Shown: piece by piece, positions 1 to 6,464 of the stretch
Numbering within the stretch: position 1 is the stretch's first letter
Layout of the letters: every line of letters starts with the position of its first letter
Origin: Planctomycetia bacterium
GTDB lineage: Bacteria; Planctomycetota; Phycisphaerae; Phycisphaerales; UBA1924
Reading direction: 5' to 3'
Assembly: GCA_005776545.1 (NCBI GenBank)
Contig: SXOY01000364.1
Location: 1-7,139 of the forward strand
DNA length: 7,139 bases
Notes under the pieces: model-generated
Told to the model about the DNA's origin: nothing
The model's database searches: none
What the model saw: the letters and a program-made list of their open reading frames with translations, nothing else
Made by a program: the position numbers and the translations under genes

Positions 1-2471
1 ATAGCACGTATTTCACGAACAGAACCTTCGAAAGCGGCGGAGTTCCTTAGCACGATGTTTTCTGAATGTGCGCCGGTGGCTTCGAAGGCAGGCAGACTTG
101 TGGTGGGATCGTTGTTCACACCGTTCGCGATGTTGAGCCAGACTGTCGCAAATTGTGGTTTCCATTGCCATTGAAAGGTGGTTGGTCTGGAGCTGGAAGC
201 GGTGGTGGAGAAAGGTGCGGAGTTGGCAGGGCATGCCATAGCGCCTGTGGGGTGGGTGGTGATGCTGGGTGCAGAACCACCGAACGTATAGCGCGCGTAG
301 AACCTAGAGAGAAGGCCTCCTGCATATGTGAAGTCGCCACCCACCAGAAGGTCGCCACTAGAGTGAAGCATCAAAGTCCGGACCCGACTGATGTCCATTC
401 CAGATCCGAGAGTCGACCATGTGTTAGCTGCGGAGTTGTAACGCGCGATGTTTGTCGCGGTCATGCCATCGACAATGTTGAAATTTCCGCCAACGATTAC
501 ATCTCCATCGGGAAGCGTGGTAAGCGTATAGACCCGGCTATTCATGCCGTTAGAGCCAAGGGGAGACCACGATTGAGTTTCAGGGTTGAACCGAGCGACA
601 TACATCGCTTGTGCTCCACCAGCCGAAGTGAACTCTCCGGCTGCGATCACTTCTCCGCCTGGCAATACAGCAAGTGCGTACACGGAATTGTTGGTTCCCG
701 ATCCCAGGGTCGACCATGCGTTCGTTGTTGGGTTGTAGCGGGCAATGTTGTTGGCGGGCACTCCACCGGCTGATGTAAAGTTCCCGCCCAGGACGATGTC
801 GCCATCGTGCAAGACTGCGAGCGAAAAGACGCTGTTATCTGTTCCGGAACCCAAAGTAGACCAAGTGTCAGTTGTCGGGTTGTAGCGGGCGATGTTGTTT
901 GCGGGAAGTAAGCCAGCAGAGGTGAAGGTGCCGCCGACGATGAGGTCTCCATTGGGCAGGACCAATAGAGCGTTGAAGATGGAGTTGGTCCCCGATCCCA
1001 ATGCCGACCACGTGTTCGTGTTGTGATTGAGGCGAGCGATGTTGTTTGCTGCAAGGCCGCCAGCAGTTGTAAATGCGCCAGCGAGAAATACATCACCGCC
1101 AGGAATAACTGCGAGCGCGTTGATATCGCCGTTGGTGCCGGTACCGATCGCGGACCAGTTGCCTGATACTTGGTCGTACGAAGCGATGCGGTTGGCAGAA
1201 CTAACCCCGGCGATTGTGAATGTTCCACCGGCAATTACGTTTCCACTCGGCAGCTCGGTGAGTGCGAGTACTCCTCTGTTCATGCCGGACCCTGCGGGGG
1301 ACCAGACCTCTGTGTGAGGATCACAGATTGCTACAGCGCCTGTCGCGATATCCCCGGCTGAAGAAAACGACCCTCCAACAAGGACATTCCCATCCGGAAG
1401 TACGCCAAGGGAGTAAATTGTGTCGGAAGCACCAGCTCCCAAGTTCGACCAGGCGGACGTAGCCGGGTTGTAAAGTGCGAGGTGGTTTGCTGACTCTCCG
1501 CTTGCGGTAGTGAATGCACCACCGACCATTAGTTCCCCAGTGGGTAGGACACTGAGGGAGAAGACAATTCCAGCTCCGTCAGGCCCAGTTCCTGTGCCGA
1601 GAGTCGACCAAACTCCGGTTGTAGGGGTGAAGCGAGCAATGTAATTTGCAGGCACATCTCCGGCCTGGCTTAGATACCCCCCGACAATCACATCGCCATC
1701 GGGCAGGACTGCGAGGGCCTCAACGCCGCCGAGTGTGCCTGTGCCGAGTGCTGACCAGGTGTTGGTCACGGTGCTATATCGTGCGATGTTGTTGCGGCCA
1801 TTCGTTCCTCCTGCACCGAAGAAACTTCCACCGACAATGAGATCTCCGTCCGGGAGGACGGCGATTGCCTGAACCGTTCCATTCACTCCTAAGCCCATCG
1901 CAGACCAAGTGTTAGTCGCCGGGCTATATCGAGCAATGCGGCTTGCCGGGATGCCGCCAGCCGTCGTGAAATTTCCACCGACGATTACATCGCCATCAGG
2001 AAGAAGTGCCAAGGCCTCGACGCTGAAACCCGCGCCGACTCCGGAACCCATGGCTGACCAGAGGTTGGTGGCAGGGTGATATCGCGCGATGCGATTTGCA
2101 GCCACACCGCCAGCAGTAGCGAATTGACCTCCTGCGATTACATCTCCATCTGGCAAGACCACAATTGCCTTGACGAAGTTATTCAATCCCGAACCGAGCG
2201 AGGACCAAGTGCGCGTGGTTGGGTTGTATTGAGCGATGCGGTTTCGGCCAGGCTCACCGCCAGCGGTAAGGAAGCCTCCGCCGACAATCGCGTTTCCATT
2301 GGGGGCGATCGCAATGGCGTAGACGGTGCCGCCAGTTGTGCCAGGAACGCCGAGACCCGGTAGCCATTCCGGCGGGCACTGGGCATTGGTTAAGGCGGCA
2401 GGTAGAGCGGAAATTGCCAGAACGAGAAGGCGGCAAACAAAGTTGATAAGTCGTGAATGTGATTGGTTCAT
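1..2471 (-). CDS. Secreted beta-propeller repeat protein with Ig-like domain (3' end off window)
   Basis: One uninterrupted reading frame of 823 codons runs from the ATG at 2471 to the left edge with no stop, so the C-terminus is missing. An AAAGG ribosome site (2479-2483) lies 7 bases before the ATG. Residues 1-30 form a signal peptide: a basic start (R7, R14), a hydrophobic stretch LLVLAISALPAAL, and a likely cleavage site after LTNA. Residues 50 to about 729 are fourteen tandem units of about 49 residues with consensus VxALAVLPDGDVIVGGxFT followed by SAGGxPANNIARYNPxTNTW and SxLGSG. These resemble DUF5122/delta-60 and kelch-like beta-propeller blades. From about residue 735 the sequence (SITTHPTGAMACPANSAPF, then a QWQWKP core and SENIVLRNSAAFEG) looks like the Ig-like domain common in planctomycete secreted proteins; its final strand would lie off the window. 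Family knowledge suggests an exported or surface-exposed structural or binding protein. No catalytic residues are recognisable and the ligand is unknown. The long open frames on the opposite strand here are shadows. Confidence 0.9.
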   Translation of the reverse strand, partial: MNQSHSRLINFVCRLLVLAISALPAALTNAQCPPEWLPGLGVPGTTGGTVYAIAIAPNGNAIVGGGFLTAGGEPGRNRIAQYNPTTRTWSSLGSGLNNFVKAIVVLPDGDVIAGGQFATAGGVAANRIARYHPATNLWSAMGSGVGAGFSVEALALLPDGDVIVGGNFTTAGGIPASRIARYSPATNTWSAMGLGVNGTVQAIAVLPDGDLIVGGSFFGAGGTNGRNNIARYSTVTNTWSALGTGTLGGVEALAVLPDGDVIVGGYLSQAGDVPANYIARFTPTTGVWSTLGTGTGPDGAGIVFSLSVLPTGELMVGGAFTTASGESANHLALYNPATSAWSNLGAGASDTIYSLGVLPDGNVLVGGSFSSAGDIATGAVAICDPHTEVWSPAGSGMNRGVLALTELPSGNVIAGGTFTIAGVSSANRIASYDQVSGNWSAIGTGTNGDINALAVIPGGDVFLAGAFTTAGGLAANNIARLNHNTNTWSALGSGTNSIFNALLVLPNGDLIVGGTFTSAGLLPANNIARYNPTTDTWSTLGSGTDNSVFSLAVLHDGDIVLGGNFTSAGGVPANNIARYNPTTNAWSTLGSGTNNSVYALAVLPGGEVIAAGEFTSAGGAQAMYVARFNPETQSWSPLGSNGMNSRVYTLTTLPDGDVIVGGNFNIVDGMTATNIARYNSAANTWSTLGSGMDISRVRTLMLHSSGDLLVGGDFTYAGGLLSRFYARYTFGGSAPSITTHPTGAMACPANSAPFSTTASSSRPTTFQWQWKPQFATVWLNIANGVNNDPTTSLPAFEATGAHSENIVLRNSAAFEGSVREIRA
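285..2324 (-). repeat. Fourteen tandem 147-bp coding repeats (propeller blades)
   Basis: The units are about 49 codons (147 bp) with small length changes of up to 4 residues. At the DNA level the phase is visible directly: GGGTTGTAGCGGGC on the plus strand occurs at 730 and again at 877, exactly 147 bp apart. Units 9 to 12 (roughly 640-1180) are the most alike, which suggests recent duplication there. Units 5, 7 and 8 are the most diverged. The fourteenth unit lacks the terminal W-S-x-L-G-S-G strand. The invariant parts are LPxGxxxxGGxF, IARYxP and WSxLGxG. Confidence 0.88.
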
Positions 2472-2564
2472 AATGGAGCCTTTGGGAAGTACATTGTAAT
2501 GAAGGTCGTCTCGGAATTTGGCAGAGAGAGGAACAGATATGACAAGCAGATGGGGGACTGGAGA

Positions 2565-2619
2565 ATGGGCTTGTTAGTAGGTGCTACCGGCAACAACTGG
2601 GGTGGTTGCACAAGCCCAT
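2565..2619. repeat. 10-bp perfect inverted repeat with nested small stems
   Basis: The arms ATGGGCTTGT (2565-2574) and ACAAGCCCAT (2610-2619) are exact reverse complements separated by 35 bases. Inside, GTAG/CTAC (2577-2580/2584-2587) and GCAAC/GTTGC (2590-2594/2605-2609) can form two further small stems, the second stacking directly on the outer helix. No T-run follows on either strand, so it is not an ordinary intrinsic terminator. It starts about 94 bases upstream of the propeller gene ATG and could be a leader-RNA structure or an operator. Its function is unknown. Confidence 0.5.
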
Positions 2620-2868
2620 GGACAAGTGCAAAAATGCGATTGTGCTGAATTTCCCCAGGATTATCCCGCCTGGTTGGGACGGCCTCGCATGTCTGAAATT
2701 CGTGGACATCGAGTTTTTATGGTGAATTGGGCATCTTGATAACGAATGTGGACCGCTTATGTATCGAATCCCAGGGCGTATAAAAGTAAAGATCCCAGTG
2801 GATTGTCTGTAGGTAAGAGGCCTTGACACGCAGGATCGGGCGATGTGGCAAAGCAGAAGCGAGTCGAA

Positions 2869-2897
2869 TTGGAAGGTATTTGTCTGGATTGTATTAT
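2869..2897 (+). promoter_or_regulatory. Candidate sigma70-type promoter of the toxin-antitoxin operon
   Basis: TTGGAA (2869-2874, 4 of 6 to consensus) and TATTAT (2892-2897, 5 of 6) are separated by the ideal 17 bases. The predicted start lies near 2904, about 155 bases before the antitoxin ATG. Just downstream, GTTTC (2907-2911) and GAAAC (2918-2922) form a short inverted repeat, and GTTTCG recurs at 2907 and 2929, 22 bases apart. AbiEi-type antitoxins autoregulate by binding repeats at their own promoter, so these are plausible operator half-sites, but they are short and could be chance. Confidence 0.35.
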
Positions 2898-3059
2898 TAG
2901 GGCCGCGTTTCGATCCGGAAACCGAGCAGTTTCGCTGTTTGTTCAGTCTCATTAGGAATTAAATGCGAAGAAATTCGAGCCAGTTAGAGATAATTATCGT
3001 GAAATACCATATTGTCCGGACCCGGAAAGTCGATTAGAATAGGACAATTGGAAAGCTCA

Positions 3060-4169
3060 ATGAAAGACAAATTGCCAATAGAGCGGGACATCCTCAACTG
3101 GGTTCGATCAGGCCAGGTACGAATCCCATCTATCTCCGTGTCCATAGATACTAAACAGGGCAGTGCCAACCAACGCGTTGGGTCAAAGCAAGAACCAGAT
3201 GCGATCGCAACCATTCGATGGCGTGATGGCGAAGAGCGTTTCGTGGTTGAGTGCAAGGCGCGAAGCACGCCGCAGGAATTTCAATCAGCGATCTCAAATG
3301 CAAATAGATATGCAAAAGAGCTACAACTCAGGCCGCTGCTCTTGCTTCCGTACCTGAGCGAAACACAACTCCAAAGCCTGGCAGAACTCGAAGCGAGCGG
3401 CATCGATTTGTGCGGAAACGCCATCATCGTTGTTCCCGGCAAACTCTTCATCATGAAGACGGGGGAGAAGAACCGTTTCAAGGATTCGTATCTCATTAAA
3501 GATGTGTATAGAGGAAACAGTTCGCTGGTGGCGCGATCTCTGCTGGTGATGACAAAGAGTCGTTCACTTGCTGATCTGGAATCCTTCATCGCCTCCCGTG
3601 GCGGCAAGCTCACGCTTACAACCATATCGAAAGCTCTTCGACGTCTTCAAGATGACTTGATCATCGAAAAACGAAAAGGGGCCGCTGTGCTTCTGCAGCC
3701 AGAAGAGCTTCTTCAAAAGATGGCTGAGTCGTACAAAGAGCCACGAGTGACACAAACGCTGGTAGGTAAGAGCGGACTCAGTTTGCAAACTATGGCGAAA
3801 AAGCTCGCTGGTGCCAACGTTCAATTCGCGATCAGTGGCGCATCATCAATTGACAGATACGGCGTGATGGGTCGGGAAGAGATGGTTACGTTGTACTGTG
3901 AATCATTGCTGCGGGCAGTGGAGGCGGTGGGGGAGGTCACTGAGACAGAGAGATTTCCGGATATCGAGTTGAAAGAGACAACGGATCAAACTCTGTACTT
4001 TGACCTGCGAAGTGACAAAGGCGTTCCCTATGCCTCGCCGATCCAGTCGTTTCTAGAACTCGCCAATGGAGATAAGCGAGAAAAGGATGCGAGTCGCCAA
4101 GTGTTGCGATATATCCTGGATGAATTGAACAATACCATGAGAGTTGTAGAGGAATCAGATGATGCATGA
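3060..4169 (+). CDS. AbiEi-family (AbiEi_2-like) antitoxin with PD-(D/E)XK-like N-terminal domain
   Basis: This 369-residue protein is the likely antitoxin and autorepressor of a type IV toxin-antitoxin pair. The ATG at 3060, 4 bases after GGAAAG (3050-3055), is preferred over an upstream in-frame TTG at 3012 that has no ribosome site. Residues 1 to about 135 match a restriction-endonuclease-like fold: P46-D47, then V63-E64-C65-K66 give an intact D...ExK triad, and LLLLPYLSETQLQSL followed by SGIDLCGNAII (residues 93-123) is the family's PYLS...DLxGN signature. Residues about 155-215 form a winged helix (LTLTTISKALRRLQDDLIIE). Residues about 230-352 match the AbiEi C-terminal part, with QFAISGASSIDRYGV (255-269) and VPYASPIQSFLELANGDKR (322-340), comparable to the family's ALTG...RY and SPVQxYLDL motifs. 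The stop overlaps the start of the toxin gene. Whether the PD-(D/E)XK site is catalytic is not known. The family call is from motif memory, not a search. Confidence 0.8.
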   Translation: MKDKLPIERDILNWVRSGQVRIPSISVSIDTKQGSANQRVGSKQEPDAIATIRWRDGEERFVVECKARSTPQEFQSAISNANRYAKELQLRPLLLLPYLSETQLQSLAELEASGIDLCGNAIIVVPGKLFIMKTGEKNRFKDSYLIKDVYRGNSSLVARSLLVMTKSRSLADLESFIASRGGKLTLTTISKALRRLQDDLIIEKRKGAAVLLQPEELLQKMAESYKEPRVTQTLVGKSGLSLQTMAKKLAGANVQFAISGASSIDRYGVMGREEMVTLYCESLLRAVEAVGEVTETERFPDIELKETTDQTLYFDLRSDKGVPYASPIQSFLELANGDKREKDASRQVLRYILDELNNTMRVVEESDDA

Positions 4170-5022
4170 TCCGCTTCGCACATTGCTTCTCGATCTTCAT
4201 AGGTCCTTGGCCGGACAGTTTTCACTGATCATTGCTGGCGGCTACGGGCTCTACTTAAAGCATCAACTCATCAAAGAAAAAGGAACGAGAACGCTATTCA
4301 GCGAAGACAAACTGCCCACATCAAGAACAACCGAAGACATCGACTTGTTCCTGGAGGCAGAGGTTGTGATTGATGATGCACGCATGAAGGCGATGCGGGA
4401 GGCCCTCACTGCTTTGGGGATGATCCCGATCGAGAGTGCAAAGTACTACCAGTTTGAAAAGAATGTGGGGCTCGCGGGGAAAGTGCGTATCGATCTATTG
4501 GTCGGACCAATGGGGCACCTGAGCGATTCAAAGAATCTCAAGATGGATTCAAGGCGAGCGCGAGCGAAAGGTTTCGCGGACCTCCATGCCCATCCGGTTC
4601 CAGAAGCAATTGCAGTCGAAGACAAGCTGTTTCCAATTCGGGTGTCGGGGGAGCTCTCGGACACGACACACACCGATGCAGAAATATTCATTCCCCAAGC
4701 ATTCTCGTACTTGATGATGAAGCTCTTTGCGTATCGAGATCGAAAGAACGACGACACGAAAGACTACGCGCGACACCACGCGTTAGACATTTATAGAATC
4801 GTCGGCCTCATGACAGAGAAGGAATACCAAGATGTCTTGGATCTGAGCAAGGTACATCGCGAGAATGAGAAGGTGCGAGAAGCGAGGATGATCGTGGGAA
4901 GTTCTTTCGCGACGCAAACCGGTGAGGGTGTACTGAGCATGAAGGCGCACAGGTTGTATTCGCCGAAACTGGATATCGGTGAGTTTGTTGAGGTAATGGC
5001 GGAGATCCTGCCGCCGAACTGA
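4159..5022 (+). CDS. AbiEii-like nucleotidyltransferase toxin
   Basis: This 287-residue protein is the predicted toxin partner of the gene before it. Visible nucleotidyltransferase motifs are I26-A-G-G28-Y-G-L (glycine motif), T57-T58-E59-D60-I61-D62-L63-F64 (the DxD metal-binding pair), and V109-R110-I111-D112-L113-L114-V115 (third acidic residue). The C-terminal side has P179-Q-A-F-S-Y-L-M-M-K188-L-F-A-Y-R and then H207-A-L-D210-I-Y, matching the K...D motif of AbiEii/AbiGii proteins. Such toxins act in the cytoplasm and transfer nucleotides to targets (tRNA 3' ends in the characterised MenT relatives); the target here is unknown. GAGGAA (4149-4154) serves either of two adjacent ATGs: 4159, giving an 11-base overlap with the antitoxin, or 4162, giving an 8-base overlap. 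The overlap implies translational coupling in one operon. The catalytic residues appear intact, so the toxin is probably active. Length is within the usual range. Confidence 0.8.
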   Translation: MMHDPLRTLLLDLHRSLAGQFSLIIAGGYGLYLKHQLIKEKGTRTLFSEDKLPTSRTTEDIDLFLEAEVVIDDARMKAMREALTALGMIPIESAKYYQFEKNVGLAGKVRIDLLVGPMGHLSDSKNLKMDSRRARAKGFADLHAHPVPEAIAVEDKLFPIRVSGELSDTTHTDAEIFIPQAFSYLMMKLFAYRDRKNDDTKDYARHHALDIYRIVGLMTEKEYQDVLDLSKVHRENEKVREARMIVGSSFATQTGEGVLSMKAHRLYSPKLDIGEFVEVMAEILPPN

Positions 5023-5061
5023 TGAACGGGCTGGTCGGAAGTTGAGATTTTGCATAGTGTG

Positions 5062-5074
5062 GAGGCCGGGCCTC
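5062..5074 (+). terminator. GC-rich palindrome after the toxin gene, weak terminator candidate
   Basis: GAGGCC-G-GGCCTC is a perfect 13-base palindrome starting 40 bases after the toxin stop. As RNA it can form GAGGC/GCCTC around a 3-base loop. Only ATTTCG follows, so the U-tract is poor. It may be a weak or factor-assisted terminator, or a protein-binding palindrome. Confidence 0.25.
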
Positions 5075-5252
5075 ATTTCGAGAGACTGGTTCGAGTACTC
5101 AAGCGGGAATGTGGATATCTGCGTGGTTTGCCAACAACCAGTTCCCCCGAAGTGACTCGTTGACTGATAAGCGGACGTCCTGGAAACGGCATCAGAATCT
5201 CACATTTGAGAAACAGATGTGGTGTTCAGGATCCCGCGACGAATGCGCATCC

Positions 5253-5309
5253 ATGCCGCGGGTATGCCGCGAAACCTCGCAATTTGGCATGTCGAATTCA
5301 GATGCCGCG
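5253..5309. repeat. Three direct ATGCCGCG repeats upstream of mdh
   Basis: Identical octamers lie at 5253-5260, 5264-5271 and 5302-5309. The first two are 11 bases apart, one helical turn. The third ends 14 bases before the TATACT box, overlapping the -35 position, where no good -35 hexamer exists. This placement fits activator or repressor sites controlling mdh, but it is inference from spacing alone. Confidence 0.35.
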
Positions 5310-5323
5310 GCAGGATTTCTACC

Positions 5324-5329
5324 TATACT
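5324..5329 (+). promoter_or_regulatory. Candidate -10 box of mdh
   Basis: TATACT matches the -10 consensus at 5 of 6 positions and sits in the context TATACTTG, which recurs upstream of the CpcT-like gene (6451). The predicted start near 5336 gives a leader of about 38 bases that includes the GGAG ribosome site (5363-5366). No good -35 is present at 16-18 bases, so the promoter may depend on an activator. Confidence 0.4.
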
Positions 5330-5373
5330 TGGCCCCACATTGGATTCAACCAATTTACCTTTGGAGCTTTACC

Positions 5374-6354
5374 ATGCGTCGCGCGAAAATCAGTATCATC
5401 GGGTCTGGAAACATTGGCGCCGAATGCGCCCGCTCAATCGCCATGAAAGAACTTGGAGATGTGGTGCTCGTTGATATTCCAAACTCGGCTAAGCCGGAAC
5501 TGCACATGCCCAAGGGCAAGGCGCTCGACTTGGCATGCTGCGGACCGGTTGAGAAATTTGATGCCAAGATCACCGGCACCTTTGAATACAAAGACATTGC
5601 TGACTCAGATGTGGTGATTGTGACGGCGGGCGTGCCGCGTAAACCGGGACAATCGCGCGACGATCTCGTGTCAATCAATGCGGGTATCGTCAAGAGCGTT
5701 GCTCAGAACATTAAGGAATTCGCACCCAACGCGATCGTGATCGTGGTGTCCAACCCACTCGATGCCATGGTGTATGTCATGTGGAAGGTCACGGGCTTCC
5801 CGGCCAATCGCGTGCTGGGTCAGGCCGGCGCACTCGATGTTGCTCGCTACAAGACGTTCCTTGCATGGGAACTGGGCGTCAGCGTCGAGGACATTCAGGG
5901 TCTGCTCCTGGGTGGCCACGGTGATGACATGGTTCCGCTCCCACGTCTCACCAGCGTGAACGGCATTCCGGTCAGCGACCTTCTCTCGCCAGAGAAGATT
6001 CAGGCATGCGTCGATCGCGCCAAGGCCGGCGGCGGCGAAGTCGTTAAGCTCATGGGAACCAGCGCGTGGTACGCACCCAGCGCGGGCACCATCGAAATGG
6101 TCGAAGCAATCGTCCGCGACAAGAAGCGAGTCATCGCCTGTGCGGCGTGGTGCGAGAATGAATACGGCGTGAAGGCCGCGAACGGTGGCAAGGGCCTTTT
6201 CGTCGGCGTGCCCTGCGTGCTCGGTTCCAAGGGCGTCGAAAAAATCATCTCTTTCAAGATGAACGAAACTGAGACTGCCTCGATGAACGAATCAATCAGC
6301 CACGTCAAGGACCTGATCGGTGCAACGGTCAAGCTCTTCCCAGAACTCGCCTGA
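5374..6354 (+). CDS. mdh: Malate dehydrogenase (NAD-dependent, LDH-like MDH type)
   Basis: This 326-residue cytoplasmic enzyme interconverts malate and oxaloacetate with NAD in the citric acid cycle. The Rossmann motif is G10-S-G12-N-I-G15, and D34 at the end of the second strand indicates preference for NAD over NADP. Substrate and catalytic residues are all present: R89 and R95 in the loop PRKPGQSRDDL (the arginine at the first position marks malate rather than lactate), N127 in SNPLD, D155 and R158 in GALDVAR, and H182 in the GGHGDDMVPLPR signature. The length is slightly above the usual 310-315. Two additions account for this: about six residues in PNSAKPELHMPKGKALD (36-52), and a stretch around KAANGGKGLFVGVP near the C-terminus. 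The ATG at 5374 is chosen because the Rossmann fold begins right after it and GGAG (5363-5366) lies 7 bases upstream. It appears to be its own transcription unit, with a terminator after it. Sampled G+C is higher than in the toxin-antitoxin genes. Confidence 0.95.
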   Translation: MRRAKISIIGSGNIGAECARSIAMKELGDVVLVDIPNSAKPELHMPKGKALDLACCGPVEKFDAKITGTFEYKDIADSDVVIVTAGVPRKPGQSRDDLVSINAGIVKSVAQNIKEFAPNAIVIVVSNPLDAMVYVMWKVTGFPANRVLGQAGALDVARYKTFLAWELGVSVEDIQGLLLGGHGDDMVPLPRLTSVNGIPVSDLLSPEKIQACVDRAKAGGGEVVKLMGTSAWYAPSAGTIEMVEAIVRDKKRVIACAAWCENEYGVKAANGGKGLFVGVPCVLGSKGVEKIISFKMNETETASMNESISHVKDLIGATVKLFPELA

Positions 6355-6388
6355 TTTCAGATCAAACACGAGCAATCGCGAAATAATG

Positions 6389-6423
6389 AACGCCTTCAGA
6401 GTGATGCTCTGGAGGCGTTTTTT
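6389..6423 (+). terminator. Strong intrinsic terminator after mdh
   Basis: The arms AACGCCTTCAGAG (6389-6401) and CTCTGGAGGCGTT (6407-6419) pair over 13 positions with a single G-U wobble, around the 5-base loop TGATG. Six T residues (6418-6423) follow. It begins 34 bases after the mdh stop and insulates mdh from the next gene. Confidence 0.92.
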
Positions 6424-6426
6424 CAG

Positions 6427-6456
6427 TTGAAGGACCGCATTTTGGTTGGGTATACT
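6427..6456 (+). promoter_or_regulatory. Promoter of the CpcT-like gene, leaderless or nearly so
   Basis: TTGAAG (6427-6432, 4 of 6) and TATACT (6451-6456, 5 of 6) are separated by 18 bases. It lies directly after the mdh terminator. A start about 7 bases after the -10 box falls at about 6463, only two bases before the ATG at 6465. No ribosome binding site is seen before that ATG, which agrees with a leaderless transcript. Confidence 0.55.
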
Positions 6457-6464
6457 TGTGCCCT

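Larger units (their letters stand above)
2472..3059. other. Divergent intergenic region, no convincing gene
   Basis: This 588-base gap separates the propeller gene (left) from the toxin-antitoxin operon (right). It must hold the promoters of both. Base composition drops toward the right: a hand count of 2941-3000 gives 21 of 60 G+C. The open frames here (a 61-codon plus frame at 2463-2648 and a 122-codon minus frame at 2584-2952) have no recognisable family and no convincing ribosome site. For the propeller gene the only -10-like box is TACAAT on the minus strand (2493-2498), without a good -35, so I do not call it. An inverted repeat and a candidate promoter are listed separately. No tRNA or riboswitch was recognised. 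Confidence 0.6.
5023..5373 (+). other. Intergenic region between toxin gene and mdh
   Basis: This 351-base stretch has no convincing gene. The frame opening at 5109 (121 codons) runs into mdh in another frame and has no family resemblance. The in-frame upstream extension of mdh, with an earlier start at 5206, encodes nothing resembling the dehydrogenase family. The region contains the palindrome at 5062-5074, three direct copies of ATGCCGCG (5253-5260, 5264-5271, 5302-5309) and a -10 box at 5324-5329. Confidence 0.6.

Noticed and set aside
66..773. 235-codon plus-strand open frame over the propeller gene
   Set aside because: It is antisense to the repetitive gene. Its length comes from the repeat codon pattern on the other strand, and the translation matches no family.
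285..2324. Regular 147-bp repeats as a CRISPR or satellite array
   Set aside because: The repeats are in frame, diverged, and encode a clear protein consensus with no unique spacers.
2463..2648. 61-codon plus-strand open frame
   Set aside because: It overlaps the start and ribosome site of the propeller gene and the inverted repeat, and has no family resemblance.
2823..2828. Perfect TTGACA hexamer as a -35 box
   Set aside because: No acceptable -10 hexamer lies 16-18 bases downstream (TGGCAA is found), so it is probably chance.
2584..2952. 122-codon minus-strand open frame in the intergenic region
   Set aside because: Low-complexity Ser/Arg/Cys/His-rich composition, no ribosome site, no recognisable domain, and it overlaps the likely promoter of the toxin-antitoxin operon.
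5206..5373. 56-codon N-terminal extension of malate dehydrogenase
   Set aside because: The extension has no family similarity. The Rossmann motif begins right after the ATG at 5374, which has a proper ribosome site, and the -10 box lies inside the extension.
5109..5474. 121-codon plus-strand open frame before and into mdh
   Set aside because: It overlaps mdh in a different frame, has no recognisable domain, and no ribosome site.
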